Assembly: GCF_007567505.1 (NCBI RefSeq)
Contig: NZ_CP041783.1
Location: forward strand, 434,001-498,000
Direction: 5' to 3'
From: Shewanella donghaensis
GTDB lineage: Bacteria > Pseudomonadota > Gammaproteobacteria > Enterobacterales > Shewanellaceae
DNA length: 64,000 nucleotides
Of this stretch, positions 1 to 8,481 are shown in pieces. The notes below the pieces were generated by a model. It worked only from the letters and a program-made list of their open reading frames with translations. It searched no databases and was not told where the DNA came from. The position numbers were made by a program, and so were the translations under genes. How positions within the stretch are numbered: position 1 is the stretch's first letter; each line of letters begins with the position of its first letter.

Positions 1-566
1 AGCTGAGTCAGTAAAATGACCAAAGCAAAGGCGGTGGCAGCAGGTGCGGGTTTTGCATCGAGTAATTGCCCCATATTAACGACAGCAACTGTTAACGCAA
101 TAACGAATAAATCTAACATCGACCATCTGCCGATCCATTCAACAATATGAAAGCCAATCATCAGCTTCTTCTTAGAAACCGGAAGATTAAAACTTATTGC
201 TGTTAAATAAATAGCTAAACCGATAATTTTTAACCAAGGTACTAAAATACTGGCTGTAAATACGATAATGGCAATAGGGATCATATCTACGTGAACCAGA
301 TGGACTATGCCGGTAAAAATTGTATCGTAAGTCACTTTGCCCTGGTTAGTAAGCATAGTGATAGGGTAAATATTGGCTGGTATTAATAGAATTGCTGCGG
401 TAATCAGTAAAGCCCAACTTTGTTGTAAGCTGGCATAGTTGCGGGTTTCAATTTTTGAATCACAACGGCTGCATCTATCATTCCCTATGAGATTGATTTT
501 ACGACAAACCTTACACAAACATAAGCCAATTTTATTCCCTTGCTGTGCGGTAAGTTTATTTTTCAT
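1..566 (-). CDS. letA: LetA/PqiA-type inner-membrane protein, C-terminal half (partial)
   Basis: This frame is open to the left edge, so the 3' end is missing. It starts with an ATG at 566 that overlaps the end of the upstream half-gene by 11 bp, so the two are probably translationally coupled. Near the N-terminus are two CxxC pairs (CKVC and CSRC), typical of the zinc-ribbon-like part of PqiA domains. Hydrophobic segments follow, including IPANIYPI and WIGRWSMLDLFVI, which closely match the second half of E. coli LetA (YebS). In that family LetA is the inner-membrane partner of LetB, an MCE protein that forms a lipid tunnel across the periplasm. An MCE gene should lie just beyond the left edge; this is inferred, not seen. 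Confidence 0.85.
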   Translation of the reverse strand, partial: MKNKLTAQQGNKIGLCLCKVCRKINLIGNDRCSRCDSKIETRNYASLQQSWALLITAAILLIPANIYPITMLTNQGKVTYDTIFTGIVHLVHVDMIPIAIIVFTASILVPWLKIIGLAIYLTAISFNLPVSKKKLMIGFHIVEWIGRWSMLDLFVIALTVAVVNMGQLLDAKPAPAATAFALVILLTQ

Positions 567-1206
567 AAGCCATCCCCCACATATGCTCTAAATTGTACTC
601 TCGTTGTAAAAATAAAATGATTAAAAAAAGCATCGTGAAGCAAAAAGTTCCCATGCCAAGATGAATATCGGAGAAGTCAGAAAGATTAAAGGCTGCGACT
701 AAAAATGAAATGACATAGATTTCTAACATCGTTAATTGTGAAAGCAGGGCATGGTTTTTCAAAAGTATCCGATAAATTTTTTGCCAAAACGATGAATGCA
801 GTTGTAATTTCACAATAAATACTTGCATTAAAATCGATACAATTAATAAACCTGGAGCCATAACGGCAGAGGCCATGACGGCAACCGCGACTATCCAATA
901 ACCTTGTTCCCAAACCGCAATAGCCGTTTCATAAACCGTGGTTGTACGAATACTGCCTAAGAAATGAATTTCTATAACGGGTAACACATTCGCAGGGATA
1001 TAAAACAGTAATGCAGCAAAACAAAGTGCAAGCATGCCATTAATAGAACAATAAGGAACGTCGTAAAGCGCAGTATGACATCGAGGGCACAATGCGCGGA
1101 CATTAGAAGGTAATGCTCGTTTTTGCACGGCTAAGTCACATGAACGACATAGAATAATGGTGTTTGGGTCGAAATTCTTTTGCATATAAAAACGCAAACC
1201 ATCCAT
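556..1206 (-). CDS. letA: LetA/PqiA-type inner-membrane protein, N-terminal half
   Basis: The 216-residue product has CRSC and CPRC pairs in the first 50 residues, then about four hydrophobic segments with IPANVLPVI and a MLEIYVISFLVA segment. These are the hallmarks of one PqiA domain. E. coli LetA (YebS, about 427 aa) carries two such domains in one chain; here the second is encoded separately by the overlapping gene at 1-566. The short join (ending AYEK, then a new ATG) falls where the linker sits in the fused protein. The start at 1206 is uncertain because no good ribosome-binding site is visible; an ATG at 1185 is an alternative. The neighbours msrC, proQ and prc match the E. coli letAB neighbourhood, which favours LetA over PqiA. 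Confidence 0.85.
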   Translation of the reverse strand: MDGLRFYMQKNFDPNTIILCRSCDLAVQKRALPSNVRALCPRCHTALYDVPYCSINGMLALCFAALLFYIPANVLPVIEIHFLGSIRTTTVYETAIAVWEQGYWIVAVAVMASAVMAPGLLIVSILMQVFIVKLQLHSSFWQKIYRILLKNHALLSQLTMLEIYVISFLVAAFNLSDFSDIHLGMGTFCFTMLFLIILFLQREYNLEHMWGMAYEK

Positions 1207-1362
1207 TTAATGAAATATTGGCGAGTTAAATAATAAGCGAACTTTATGTGTTTTTTGAGCTTGGACACACTAGAAAAGTCATTATTTAAGATACAATTAA
1301 AAGAGATAATACCAGAATAATCAGAATACTTGCATCAGAAGTTAGTTATATGACATTCTATG

Positions 1363-1382
1363 CACTGTATATAAAAACAGTA
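1363..1382 (+). promoter_or_regulatory. LexA (SOS) box upstream of yebG
   Basis: Positions 1365-1380 read CTGTATATAAAAACAG, the CTG-N10-CAG form of the gammaproteobacterial LexA operator. The flanking bases extend the match to about 20 bp. It lies directly in front of the yebG ribosome-binding site (AAGAGG at 1382-1387), 13 bp before the start codon. YebG is LexA-regulated in E. coli, so motif and gene agree. Confidence 0.9.
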
Positions 1383-1393
1383 AGAGGTTGATC

Positions 1394-1687
1394 ATGGCTG
1401 TAATAACAAAGTTTGTCGTGGTAAGAGAAGGGGTTGAGAAGATGACTTTTACATCTAAGAAAGAAGCTGACGCCTACGATAAAATGCTCGACATAGCTGA
1501 TAACTTAGTTCCTTTTATTACTAGCGCAGAGCTAGAAATTAACGACAATAGTATCGAAAAACTTGCTTTTTATCTTGCTTCTAACAAAGATGAACTCGCA
1601 AACTTATTGAAAGGGATCGTCAAGGCTAAACCAGCAGCTCCCAAAGCCGCTAACAAAAAAGCCCCTAAAAAAACGGTCACAGAATAA
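1394..1687 (+). CDS. yebG: SOS-inducible protein YebG
   Basis: The 97-residue product begins MAVITKFVVVREG and contains EKMTFTSKKEADAYDKMLD, nearly identical to the E. coli YebG N-terminal half. The C-terminus is a Lys/Ala/Pro-rich tail (about residues 76-97), likely disordered and basic. The ATG at 1394 was chosen because AAGAGG sits 6 bp upstream and the E. coli protein begins MAVEVKY; an upstream TTG at 1388 lacks support. A LexA box immediately upstream places it in the SOS regulon. Its molecular function is not established. It ends 21 bp before msrC, so the two may be co-transcribed, which would make msrC partly damage-inducible. Confidence 0.95.
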   Translation: MAVITKFVVVREGVEKMTFTSKKEADAYDKMLDIADNLVPFITSAELEINDNSIEKLAFYLASNKDELANLLKGIVKAKPAAPKAANKKAPKKTVTE

Positions 1688-1708
1688 AATATAATCTAGG
1701 ATAGATGA

Positions 1709-2167
1709 ATGAAAGCTGAGTTATACGACACATTAAATAGACAAGTACTGGCATTAATGGAAGGTGAAGATGACCTTATTGCTGGTATGGCAAACTTTTC
1801 AGCACTATTAAATGACAATTTAGACGACATCAATTGGGTCGGCTTTTATATTAAGCGTAACGAGCAACTTGTTTTAGGTCCTTTTCAAGGAAAAGTCGCT
1901 TGTACTCGTATTGTTATTGGAAAAGGTGTATGTGGCACTGCCGCAGCAAATGACGCAACTCAATTAGTTGCAGATGTACATGAATTTGCCGGTCATATTG
2001 CGTGCGATGCAGCCAGTAATTCTGAAATTGTTGTCCCTGTACATCAAGACAATAACGTAATTGCAGTACTTGATATTGATAGCCCATCATTGAACCGATT
2101 TGATAAAGATGATCAAAAAGGCTTAGAAATGCTGGTTAAAAGCTTTGAATCTTGCCTATTTGCTTAA
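1709..2167 (+). CDS. msrC: Free methionine-(R)-sulfoxide reductase (GAF domain)
   Basis: A single GAF domain of 152 aa with the three cysteines that define fRMsr: Cys65 (VACTRI), Cys75 (GVCGTA) and Cys99 (HIACDAASNSE). Their spacing of 10 and 24 residues equals that of E. coli MsrC/YebR (Cys84, Cys94, Cys118). The enzyme reduces free L-methionine-R-sulfoxide with thioredoxin-type electrons in the cytoplasm. INWVGFY and LVLGPFQGK are further family signatures. The protein is a little shorter than the E. coli one at the N-terminus. It lies between yebG and proQ, as part of the conserved letAB-msrC-proQ-prc neighbourhood. Confidence 0.95.
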   Translation: MKAELYDTLNRQVLALMEGEDDLIAGMANFSALLNDNLDDINWVGFYIKRNEQLVLGPFQGKVACTRIVIGKGVCGTAAANDATQLVADVHEFAGHIACDAASNSEIVVPVHQDNNVIAVLDIDSPSLNRFDKDDQKGLEMLVKSFESCLFA

Positions 2168-2433
2168 TTTGCGACCAAATATAACAAATTGCGGGTCGCA
2201 ATCGCTGTCACGAGCTTTATAATACTGAGCAGCGCGCATTGCTACCGATATATTTATTTACTGTAAAATTACAGCTAAGTGGGTTAATTTGTTAAAGCAT
2301 GTTTCAATTGCTTTAGCAATCGAGTAGGAAATGCTAATTTGAACGTTAGACAAGTAACTGTTTAACGAATGATAAACGACTGTACTCGCCCTGAAAACCG
2401 AGAATCAGTCCCTTTTATAACGTGGAAGTAAAA

Positions 2434-3063
2434 ATGGAATCAACAGACAAGTTGACCGACACCAACGCAGTTTTAGCGTATTTATATGAAACATTTCCTT
2501 TATGCTTTATTGCAGAAGGCGAAACTAAGCCATTAAAAATTGGGTTGTTTCAAGATTTAGCTGAAAGGTTGGCTGAAGATTCTAAAGTAAGTAAAACACA
2601 ATTACGTGTTGCACTTAGACGTTATACAAGCAGCTGGCGCTACTTGAAAGGCGTAAAAACAGGTGTTCAACGCATCGATCTAGACGGTCAAGATTGTGGC
2701 GAACTTGAACAAGAGCATATTGATCATGCACAACTAACGTTGAAAGAAGGTCAAGAAAAGGCAAAAGCTAAACGCCAAGCACTTGCTGCCAAAGCTAACC
2801 CTAAAAAGCCAGCTAAAAAACCTGCTGCAAAAGCACCGGTTAAAAAAGACCGTCCTGCTAAGCCATCTAAACCTGCTGCACCAAAGATTAATTATGTTGC
2901 TGCTAAATTTGACGAGCTTAAACAAAAACAACGTGTTAGTGTCAAGTTAGGACAAAATCCAGTCCCAGGTGTTATCACAGACATCAAAAAAGAAGATGTC
3001 CATGTTCAATTAGATACTGGATTAATTGTTAAAGTTCGTGCAGAGCATATTTTATTATCGTGA
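2434..3063 (+). CDS. proQ: RNA chaperone ProQ
   Basis: The 209-residue product has an N-terminal FinO/ProQ domain (about 1-120) with PLKIGLFQDLAERLAE and KTQLRVALRRYTSSWRYLKG. A Lys/Ala/Pro-rich linker follows (about 120-155), then a C-terminal Tudor-like domain ending VKVRAEHILLS. ProQ binds structured sRNAs and mRNA 3' ends. The ATG at 2434 was chosen over a GTG at 2422 because it matches the E. coli N-terminus (MENQ versus MEST) and a GGAAG lies just upstream. A 266-bp gap precedes it, so it probably has its own promoter. It is followed after 22 bp by prc, as in E. coli. Confidence 0.96.
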   Translation: MESTDKLTDTNAVLAYLYETFPLCFIAEGETKPLKIGLFQDLAERLAEDSKVSKTQLRVALRRYTSSWRYLKGVKTGVQRIDLDGQDCGELEQEHIDHAQLTLKEGQEKAKAKRQALAAKANPKKPAKKPAAKAPVKKDRPAKPSKPAAPKINYVAAKFDELKQKQRVSVKLGQNPVPGVITDIKKEDVHVQLDTGLIVKVRAEHILLS

Positions 3064-3085
3064 TCATTTAAGGAGTAACTTGTTG

Positions 3086-5209
3086 ATGCGAAAACTCACT
3101 TTGGCTGCGTCGATTGCCACTTTATTTGTCGGTTTTTCGGCTTGGGCAATTTCACCAACTATTCAAATCAGCGAGTTACCTAAACTTGAGCAAGAGCCTC
3201 AACACAAGGTCGCGAGTAAGAGGGTAACAAGTTTATTTACTCGTTCTCACTATCATCGCTTTGACCTTGATGATGCTTTTTCTGAGTTGATTTACGACAG
3301 ATATTTGCAACAGCTCGATTTTCGTCGCAATGTTCTGACCCAAGCAGATGTTGATAGCTTTAAACAATATCAGCATCTGTTTGATGATATGGTCAAATCT
3401 GGCAATATCGAACCTGCTTTCAATATGTATTCTATCGTACAGAAACGCCGTTATGAGCGTTTTGCTTTTGCGTTGACTTTACTTGATAAAGAATTTGATT
3501 TTGCCTTAGAAGGTGATGCTTATGAATTTGATCGTGAAGAAGCCAATTGGCCTAAAGACGAAGCTGATTTAAATGAGCTTTGGCGTCAACGAGTTAAATA
3601 TGATGCACTCAATTTAAAACTTGCCGGTAAAGATTGGGAAGAAACAGTCGAAGTTTTAGGTAAGCGCTATAACAATGCCATAAAGCGTTTAAGCCAAACT
3701 CATAGTGAAGATGTATTCCAAGGTGTCATGAATGCCTTTGCCCGCACGGTAGAACCTCATACAAGTTACTTATCTCCTCGTAATGCAGAACGTTTCCAAA
3801 TGGAAATGAACCTAAGCCTTGAAGGCATCGGTGCTGTTTTACAAATGGACGATGATTACACCGTTATTAAAAGCTTAGTTGCTGGTGGTCCCGCAGCGAC
3901 AAGTGAAAGATTATCACCTGAAGATAAAATTATTGGTGTAGGCCAAAAAGACGGTGAAATAGTCGATGTTATTGGTTGGCGTTTAGATGATGTTGTTGAG
4001 TTAATTAAAGGGCCTAAGGGCAGTGAAGTTAACTTACAAATACTGCCTAATAAAGGTGGTGCTAACGCGAAAGCATTTGAAGTCACCATTATCCGTGACA
4101 AGATTCGATTAGAAGACCGAGCAGCAACTTCGAAAGTTGTTGAGCCAACAGAAGGTGAATACGCGAACCGTAAAGTCGGTGTTATTCAAATTCCTGGTTT
4201 CTACATGAACTTATCTGTTGATGTTGAAAAAGAACTGGTTAAGTTAAAAGAAGAAAATGTTGAAGGCGTGATTATCGATTTACGTGGTAATGGCGGCGGA
4301 GCGCTGACTGAAGCAACATTATTAACTGGCTTGTTCATCGATATGGGCCCAGTGGTTCAAATTCGCGATGCCAATGGTCGAGTCACTCAAAACCGTGATA
4401 ATGATGGTAAGAGTGCTTATAGCGGTCCTTTAACCGTTATGGTTGACCGTTATAGTGCTTCTGCTTCAGAGATTTTTGCTGCTGCATTACAAGATTACGA
4501 TAGAGCCTTAATTGTCGGTGAAGCGAGCTTTGGTAAAGGTACAGTGCAACAGCACAAGAGCCTTGGCCGTATTTACGACATGTACGAAAAACCTATTGGT
4601 CACGTGCAATACACTATTGCTAAGTTCTACCGCATTAATGGCGGCAGCACACAGTTAAAAGGTGTCACTCCAGACATCAAATTCCCAAGTGCATTAGAGC
4701 CTGGTGAATACGGTGAATCTGAAGAGAAAAATGCACTACCATGGGACAAAGTCCCTGTAGCTCAGTATGGTACTTTAGGTAATATCCAACCTGCATTAGT
4801 GAGTCAGCTTGATGTTAAACATCAACAGCGAATTAAAACTGATGTAGAATTTGGCTATATATTTGAAGATATTGCAGAGTTCAAAAAACATCACGATGAC
4901 AAAACGATTTCATTAGTTGAAAGTGAACGTATTACTTCTCGTGAAGATGACGAGAAACGCGCTCTTGATAGAACCAATGAGCGTCGAGTTAAAAATGGCC
5001 TAGAACCTTTAACGTCTTTAGACGATGAAGAAGAAATCGAAGAAAATGCTGAAACAAGCACAGAGTCAACTGAAGTTGCAGAAACAAATGCAGAAGATGC
5101 ATCTGATGAAGAAACTGAAGATGAAATGACAATACCTGATGCTTTCTTAGAAGAAACTGCACTAATCACTTTAGATTTGGTTGATGCAAAAAAATCAGCA
5201 ACGAAATAA
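3086..5209 (+). CDS. prc: Tail-specific periplasmic protease Prc (C-terminal processing, S41)
   Basis: A 707-residue periplasmic serine protease that processes or degrades envelope proteins such as penicillin-binding proteins and murein hydrolases. A signal peptide (MRKLTLAASIATLFVGFSAWA) is followed by the Prc N-terminal domain, a PDZ domain and the S41 core. The Ser/Lys dyad is visible as Ser459 in YSASASEI and Lys484 in FGKGTVQQ, with Gln488; these match E. coli Ser430, Lys455 and Gln459. The C-terminus (about 650-700) is strongly Glu/Asp-rich, longer than I recall for E. coli (682 aa). ATG 3086 follows AGGAG at 3071; the longest frame would start inside proQ and lose the clean signal peptide. 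It sits 22 bp after proQ. Confidence 0.96.
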   Translation: MRKLTLAASIATLFVGFSAWAISPTIQISELPKLEQEPQHKVASKRVTSLFTRSHYHRFDLDDAFSELIYDRYLQQLDFRRNVLTQADVDSFKQYQHLFDDMVKSGNIEPAFNMYSIVQKRRYERFAFALTLLDKEFDFALEGDAYEFDREEANWPKDEADLNELWRQRVKYDALNLKLAGKDWEETVEVLGKRYNNAIKRLSQTHSEDVFQGVMNAFARTVEPHTSYLSPRNAERFQMEMNLSLEGIGAVLQMDDDYTVIKSLVAGGPAATSERLSPEDKIIGVGQKDGEIVDVIGWRLDDVVELIKGPKGSEVNLQILPNKGGANAKAFEVTIIRDKIRLEDRAATSKVVEPTEGEYANRKVGVIQIPGFYMNLSVDVEKELVKLKEENVEGVIIDLRGNGGGALTEATLLTGLFIDMGPVVQIRDANGRVTQNRDNDGKSAYSGPLTVMVDRYSASASEIFAAALQDYDRALIVGEASFGKGTVQQHKSLGRIYDMYEKPIGHVQYTIAKFYRINGGSTQLKGVTPDIKFPSALEPGEYGESEEKNALPWDKVPVAQYGTLGNIQPALVSQLDVKHQQRIKTDVEFGYIFEDIAEFKKHHDDKTISLVESERITSREDDEKRALDRTNERRVKNGLEPLTSLDDEEEIEENAETSTESTEVAETNAEDASDEETEDEMTIPDAFLEETALITLDLVDAKKSATK

Positions 5210-5224
5210 ATTCATTTCGTAACT

Positions 5225-5252
5225 AAAAAAACGCGCTTATGGCGCGTTTTTT
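5225..5252 (+). terminator. Rho-independent terminator after prc
   Basis: ACGCGC (5231-5236), loop TTATG, GCGCGT (5242-5247), then a T run to 5252, with A residues on the left arm. It separates prc from pepN. Confidence 0.85.
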
Positions 5253-5301
5253 ATTAAGTAAATTTTGCTCTTTTTAGAGCTGTGTTATTCAAGGATTATT
5301 T

Positions 5302-7866
5302 ATGACTCAAGCACAAGCAAAACATCTTAAAGATTACCAAGCTCCACTATTTACGATTAGTCATATTGAATTAGATTTCGATTTAAAAGGTGCTGATACT
5401 CAGGTTATTGCAAAGAGTAAAGTTCAGCGAATTGGCGAGCATAATGAAGCGTTAATTTTGGTTGGTGAACAAATTCAGCTTCAATCAGTATTAATCGATG
5501 GTGAGAAAACGAACTATAAACAAGAAAACACTCAGTTAATCATTGAAACCGAACTAAACGAATTTGAACTAACAGTGGTAACTAAGCAAGATCCAGAAGC
5601 GAATTCAAGTCTTGAAGGTTTGTATATGTCAGATGGGGCTTACTGCACCCAATGTGAAGCAGAAGGTTTTAGACGTATTACTTACTTTCTCGATCGCCCT
5701 GATGTACTTGCTATTTATAGTGTACGTGTTGAAGCGGATAAAGCTGCATTTCCATATTTGCTCAGTAACGGTAACTTAATCGAGCAGGGCAGTTGTGATG
5801 ATGAAAATCGCCACTTTGTACGCTGGCAGGACCCTTTCCCAAAACCAAGCTACTTATTTGCGTTAGTGGCTGGTGATTTTGATTTGTTAGAAGATAAATT
5901 CATTACTAAAAGTGGCCGTGAAGTAAAGCTTCAGGTATTTGTTGATAAAGGCAATTTGCACAAAGCTAATCACGCTATTGTGTCGCTTCAAAAATCAATG
6001 GCATGGGATGAGTCTCGCTTTGATTTAGAGTATGACTTAGATATTTATATGATTGTCGCCGTTGATTTTTTCAATATGGGCGCAATGGAAAATAAAGGCT
6101 TAAATGTCTTTAATACTAAATATGTATTAGCTGATACCGCCAGTGCGACAGATGATGATTATCATGGCATTGAATCCGTTGTTGGACATGAATATTTCCA
6201 TAATTGGACAGGCAACCGCGTAACCTGCCGTGATTGGTTTCAGTTAAGCCTAAAAGAAGGACTTACGGTATTTAGAGATCAAGAATTCAGTTCAGATCTG
6301 GGCTCAAGGGCGGTTAATCGCATCCAAGCTATTCGTGTTATGAAGAATCAGCAATTTGCTGAAGATGCAGGCCCGATGTCTCATCCTATTCGTCCAGAAT
6401 CTGTTATTGAGATGAATAATTTTTATACCGTTACTGTTTATAATAAAGGCGCTGAAGTCATCAGAATGATGCACACCATTTTGGGTGAGAAAAACTTCCA
6501 GCTAGGCATGAAATGTTACTTTAAACGTCATGACGGCCAAGCAGTAACCTGTGATGACTTTGTCAATGCAATGGAATCTGCCAGCGGAATCGATTTAGCA
6601 CAATTTAGACGTTGGTACAGCCAAGCTGGAACACCAACGGTACAAGTTTCGGATCAATACAATGCTGCAACGAAGCAATATCAATTAACCGTTAAGCAAT
6701 CTGTAGTATCTCAGGGTAAAACTGGCGCAGCATTACATATTCCATTTAGTATCGAGTTACTGGATTCACAAGGCGCTTCAATTGCGAATCAAGTATTAGA
6801 TGTTAAACAAGCTGAACAAACCTTTATCTTTGAAAATGTAGCGGCATTGCCTATTCCGTCTTTATTACAAGACTTCTCTGCGCCGGTGAGATTGGATTAT
6901 CAGTTCAATGTTGATCAACTTGTCCATTTAACCCGTTATGCATCAAGTGAGGTTGCCCGTTGGGAAGCATCAGTAGGGTTATTTAGCCAAGCGGTTTGGC
7001 AAAATGTCTCTAGTCTTGAAGCTAAAGAAACCATGCATCTTGATGCTAGAGTTATCGAAGCTATCCGTGGCATTGTGCTTGATGATGGTATTGATAAAGC
7101 CCTTGTTGCTGAAATACTTGCATTTCCAACTGCTGCAGCACTTATTGAACAAGTTGAATCAGTTAATCTTGATAAACTTGCTGCAGCAAGAGAGTTTGTG
7201 GTTAATGAAATTTCAGAAGCTTGTTTAGATGAGTTAGTGACTCGTTACCGCTCTTTAATTAAAGAAGACGATGCAGCCAGTCGTGCATTTAAAAATATCT
7301 GCCTAAGCTTAATTTCAAAAGTATCTTCTGAATATGAAGATTTAGTCACTAAACAATATCAGGATGCTAGCAACATGACAGACAGTCTTGGTGCTTTAAA
7401 AGCAGCTGTTTGTGGCCAACTAACTTGTCAACCAAGCCTGATGCAAGATTTTGAACAAAAGTGGTTAACAACGCCGCTGGTTATGGATAAGTGGTTCAGC
7501 TTGCAAGCTTCACAAAATACTGATGACGTTCTAGAGGTGATTAAAGGACTAACTGAACATGAAAGTTTCAGTTTTAATAATCCAAACCGTGTACGTTCGT
7601 TGATAGGCTTCTTTGTTGCGGCAAATACTTATCAATTCCATGATGCTAGTGGTAAAGGTTATGACTACTTAACAGATGTACTTATTAAGTTAAATGAGCT
7701 TAATCCTCAAATTGCCGCGAGAATGATAACTCCGCTAATTCAGTTCAGTAAATTTGATGACAAACGTCAACAACTCATGAAGGCGAGTTTACTTCGATTA
7801 AAAGCGCTACCTAACTTGTCTAAAGACTTGTTTGAAAAGGTTGATAAAGCACTAGAACAAGCTTAA
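5302..7866 (+). CDS. pepN: Aminopeptidase N (M1 zinc metallopeptidase)
   Basis: An 854-residue cytosolic M1 aminopeptidase that removes N-terminal residues from peptides; E. coli PepN has 870 aa. The exopeptidase motif GAMEN is at 260-264. The zinc site is HEYFH with His296, Glu297 and His300, and the third ligand is Glu319 in the LKEGL segment. TGNRVTCRDWFQL lies between them, as in the family. The start ATG 5302 has AAGGA upstream. It is flanked by terminators at 5225-5252 and 7887-7924, so it is monocistronic. Nothing unusual is seen. Confidence 0.97.
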   Translation: MTQAQAKHLKDYQAPLFTISHIELDFDLKGADTQVIAKSKVQRIGEHNEALILVGEQIQLQSVLIDGEKTNYKQENTQLIIETELNEFELTVVTKQDPEANSSLEGLYMSDGAYCTQCEAEGFRRITYFLDRPDVLAIYSVRVEADKAAFPYLLSNGNLIEQGSCDDENRHFVRWQDPFPKPSYLFALVAGDFDLLEDKFITKSGREVKLQVFVDKGNLHKANHAIVSLQKSMAWDESRFDLEYDLDIYMIVAVDFFNMGAMENKGLNVFNTKYVLADTASATDDDYHGIESVVGHEYFHNWTGNRVTCRDWFQLSLKEGLTVFRDQEFSSDLGSRAVNRIQAIRVMKNQQFAEDAGPMSHPIRPESVIEMNNFYTVTVYNKGAEVIRMMHTILGEKNFQLGMKCYFKRHDGQAVTCDDFVNAMESASGIDLAQFRRWYSQAGTPTVQVSDQYNAATKQYQLTVKQSVVSQGKTGAALHIPFSIELLDSQGASIANQVLDVKQAEQTFIFENVAALPIPSLLQDFSAPVRLDYQFNVDQLVHLTRYASSEVARWEASVGLFSQAVWQNVSSLEAKETMHLDARVIEAIRGIVLDDGIDKALVAEILAFPTAAALIEQVESVNLDKLAAAREFVVNEISEACLDELVTRYRSLIKEDDAASRAFKNICLSLISKVSSEYEDLVTKQYQDASNMTDSLGALKAAVCGQLTCQPSLMQDFEQKWLTTPLVMDKWFSLQASQNTDDVLEVIKGLTEHESFSFNNPNRVRSLIGFFVAANTYQFHDASGKGYDYLTDVLIKLNELNPQIAARMITPLIQFSKFDDKRQQLMKASLLRLKALPNLSKDLFEKVDKALEQA

Positions 7867-7886
7867 TAAACACTTTTTTCAAGAAC

Positions 7887-7924
7887 CCTACAGCGTCCAA
7901 ATATGATGGTCGTTGTAGGTTTTT
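7887..7924 (+). terminator. Terminator after pepN
   Basis: CCTACAGCGTCC (7887-7898) pairs with GGTCGTTGTAGG (7908-7919) except for two weak positions, followed by TTTTT (7920-7924). It overlaps the 5' part of the longest open frame of the next gene, so that gene should start after it. Confidence 0.8.
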
Positions 7925-7950
7925 ACTATTTATGGTTAAACAGAGTTGTG

Positions 7951-8166
7951 ATGGAATTTCATTTTTCAATATACATAAGCTATAAAGATTTTATGCCTTT
8001 TTACCAGGGTGTTGTTAAGAATGTCGAAGTTAGAGATTCAAATGGCAAGCTTTTACATATTAATGGTAAGTATTTTAGACCGTTTGTAACGACTTCCGGT
8101 ATCCAAGGACGCTTCATATTACGTGTCGATAATACAGGAAAATTTATTTCACTTAATAAAAGTTAG
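7951..8166 (+). CDS. DUF2835 family small protein
   Basis: A 71-residue protein starting MEFHFSIYISYKDFMPFYQG and containing a GKYFRPFVTTSGIQGRF segment. This matches my recollection of the DUF2835 family, short proteins of gammaproteobacteria with no known function. The long open frame begins at 7903, but that lies inside the pepN terminator hairpin. The ATG at 7951 gives the usual family length of about 70 aa. The ribosome-binding site is weak. No partner gene is evident. Confidence 0.75.
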   Translation: MEFHFSIYISYKDFMPFYQGVVKNVEVRDSNGKLLHINGKYFRPFVTTSGIQGRFILRVDNTGKFISLNKS

Positions 8167-8228
8167 AGTATTTACTTCAAACGGTCGATTGATTGTTAAA
8201 TGGTAAATTAGTAAAGTGAATTAACTTT

Positions 8229-8248
8229 TAAGTTATTGAAATAACTTA
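8229..8248. promoter_or_regulatory. 20-bp perfect inverted repeat upstream of the DUF1302 operon
   Basis: TAAGTTATT (8229-8237), GA, AATAACTTA (8240-8248). There is no T run after it, so it is unlikely to be a terminator. It lies in the 315-bp gap before the DUF1302 gene and could be an operator; the regulator is unknown. I see nothing else definite in 8167-8481 beyond AT-rich DNA and the GGAGAGAAG ribosome-binding site at its end. Confidence 0.45.
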
Positions 8249-8481
8249 TGATTAATCAATCTATAATGATTCATAATAAAACCCCGTTATTCAATTCAAA
8301 TAGCCCTATCCTTTTTCTTCGTTAAATCCCTCTAACTCTACCAATTCATTAGTAAATTTTCTCTTTTTTGAACTTGCTCAATGATGTTAATTGCTGTAAC
8401 AATGGTGTTGCCTGCAGGCTAACAAAATGTTGGTTCAAATCCTATAACAACGAATCCGGCAGGTTACGGAGAGAAGAAAAA

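Noticed and set aside
2261..2274. CTGTAAAATTACAG as a second LexA box.
   Set aside because: The spacing between CTG and CAG is 8, not the 10 required for LexA.
3026..3085. Extended N-terminus for prc.
   Set aside because: It overlaps proQ and displaces the signal peptide; AGGAG supports the later start.
4891..5169. A Ser-rich minus-strand open frame.
   Set aside because: It is the antisense of the acidic Glu/Asp-rich tail of Prc and has no independent support.
8368..8481. Extended N-terminus for the DUF1302 protein.
   Set aside because: It would place residues before a clean signal peptide and bury the ribosome-binding site.
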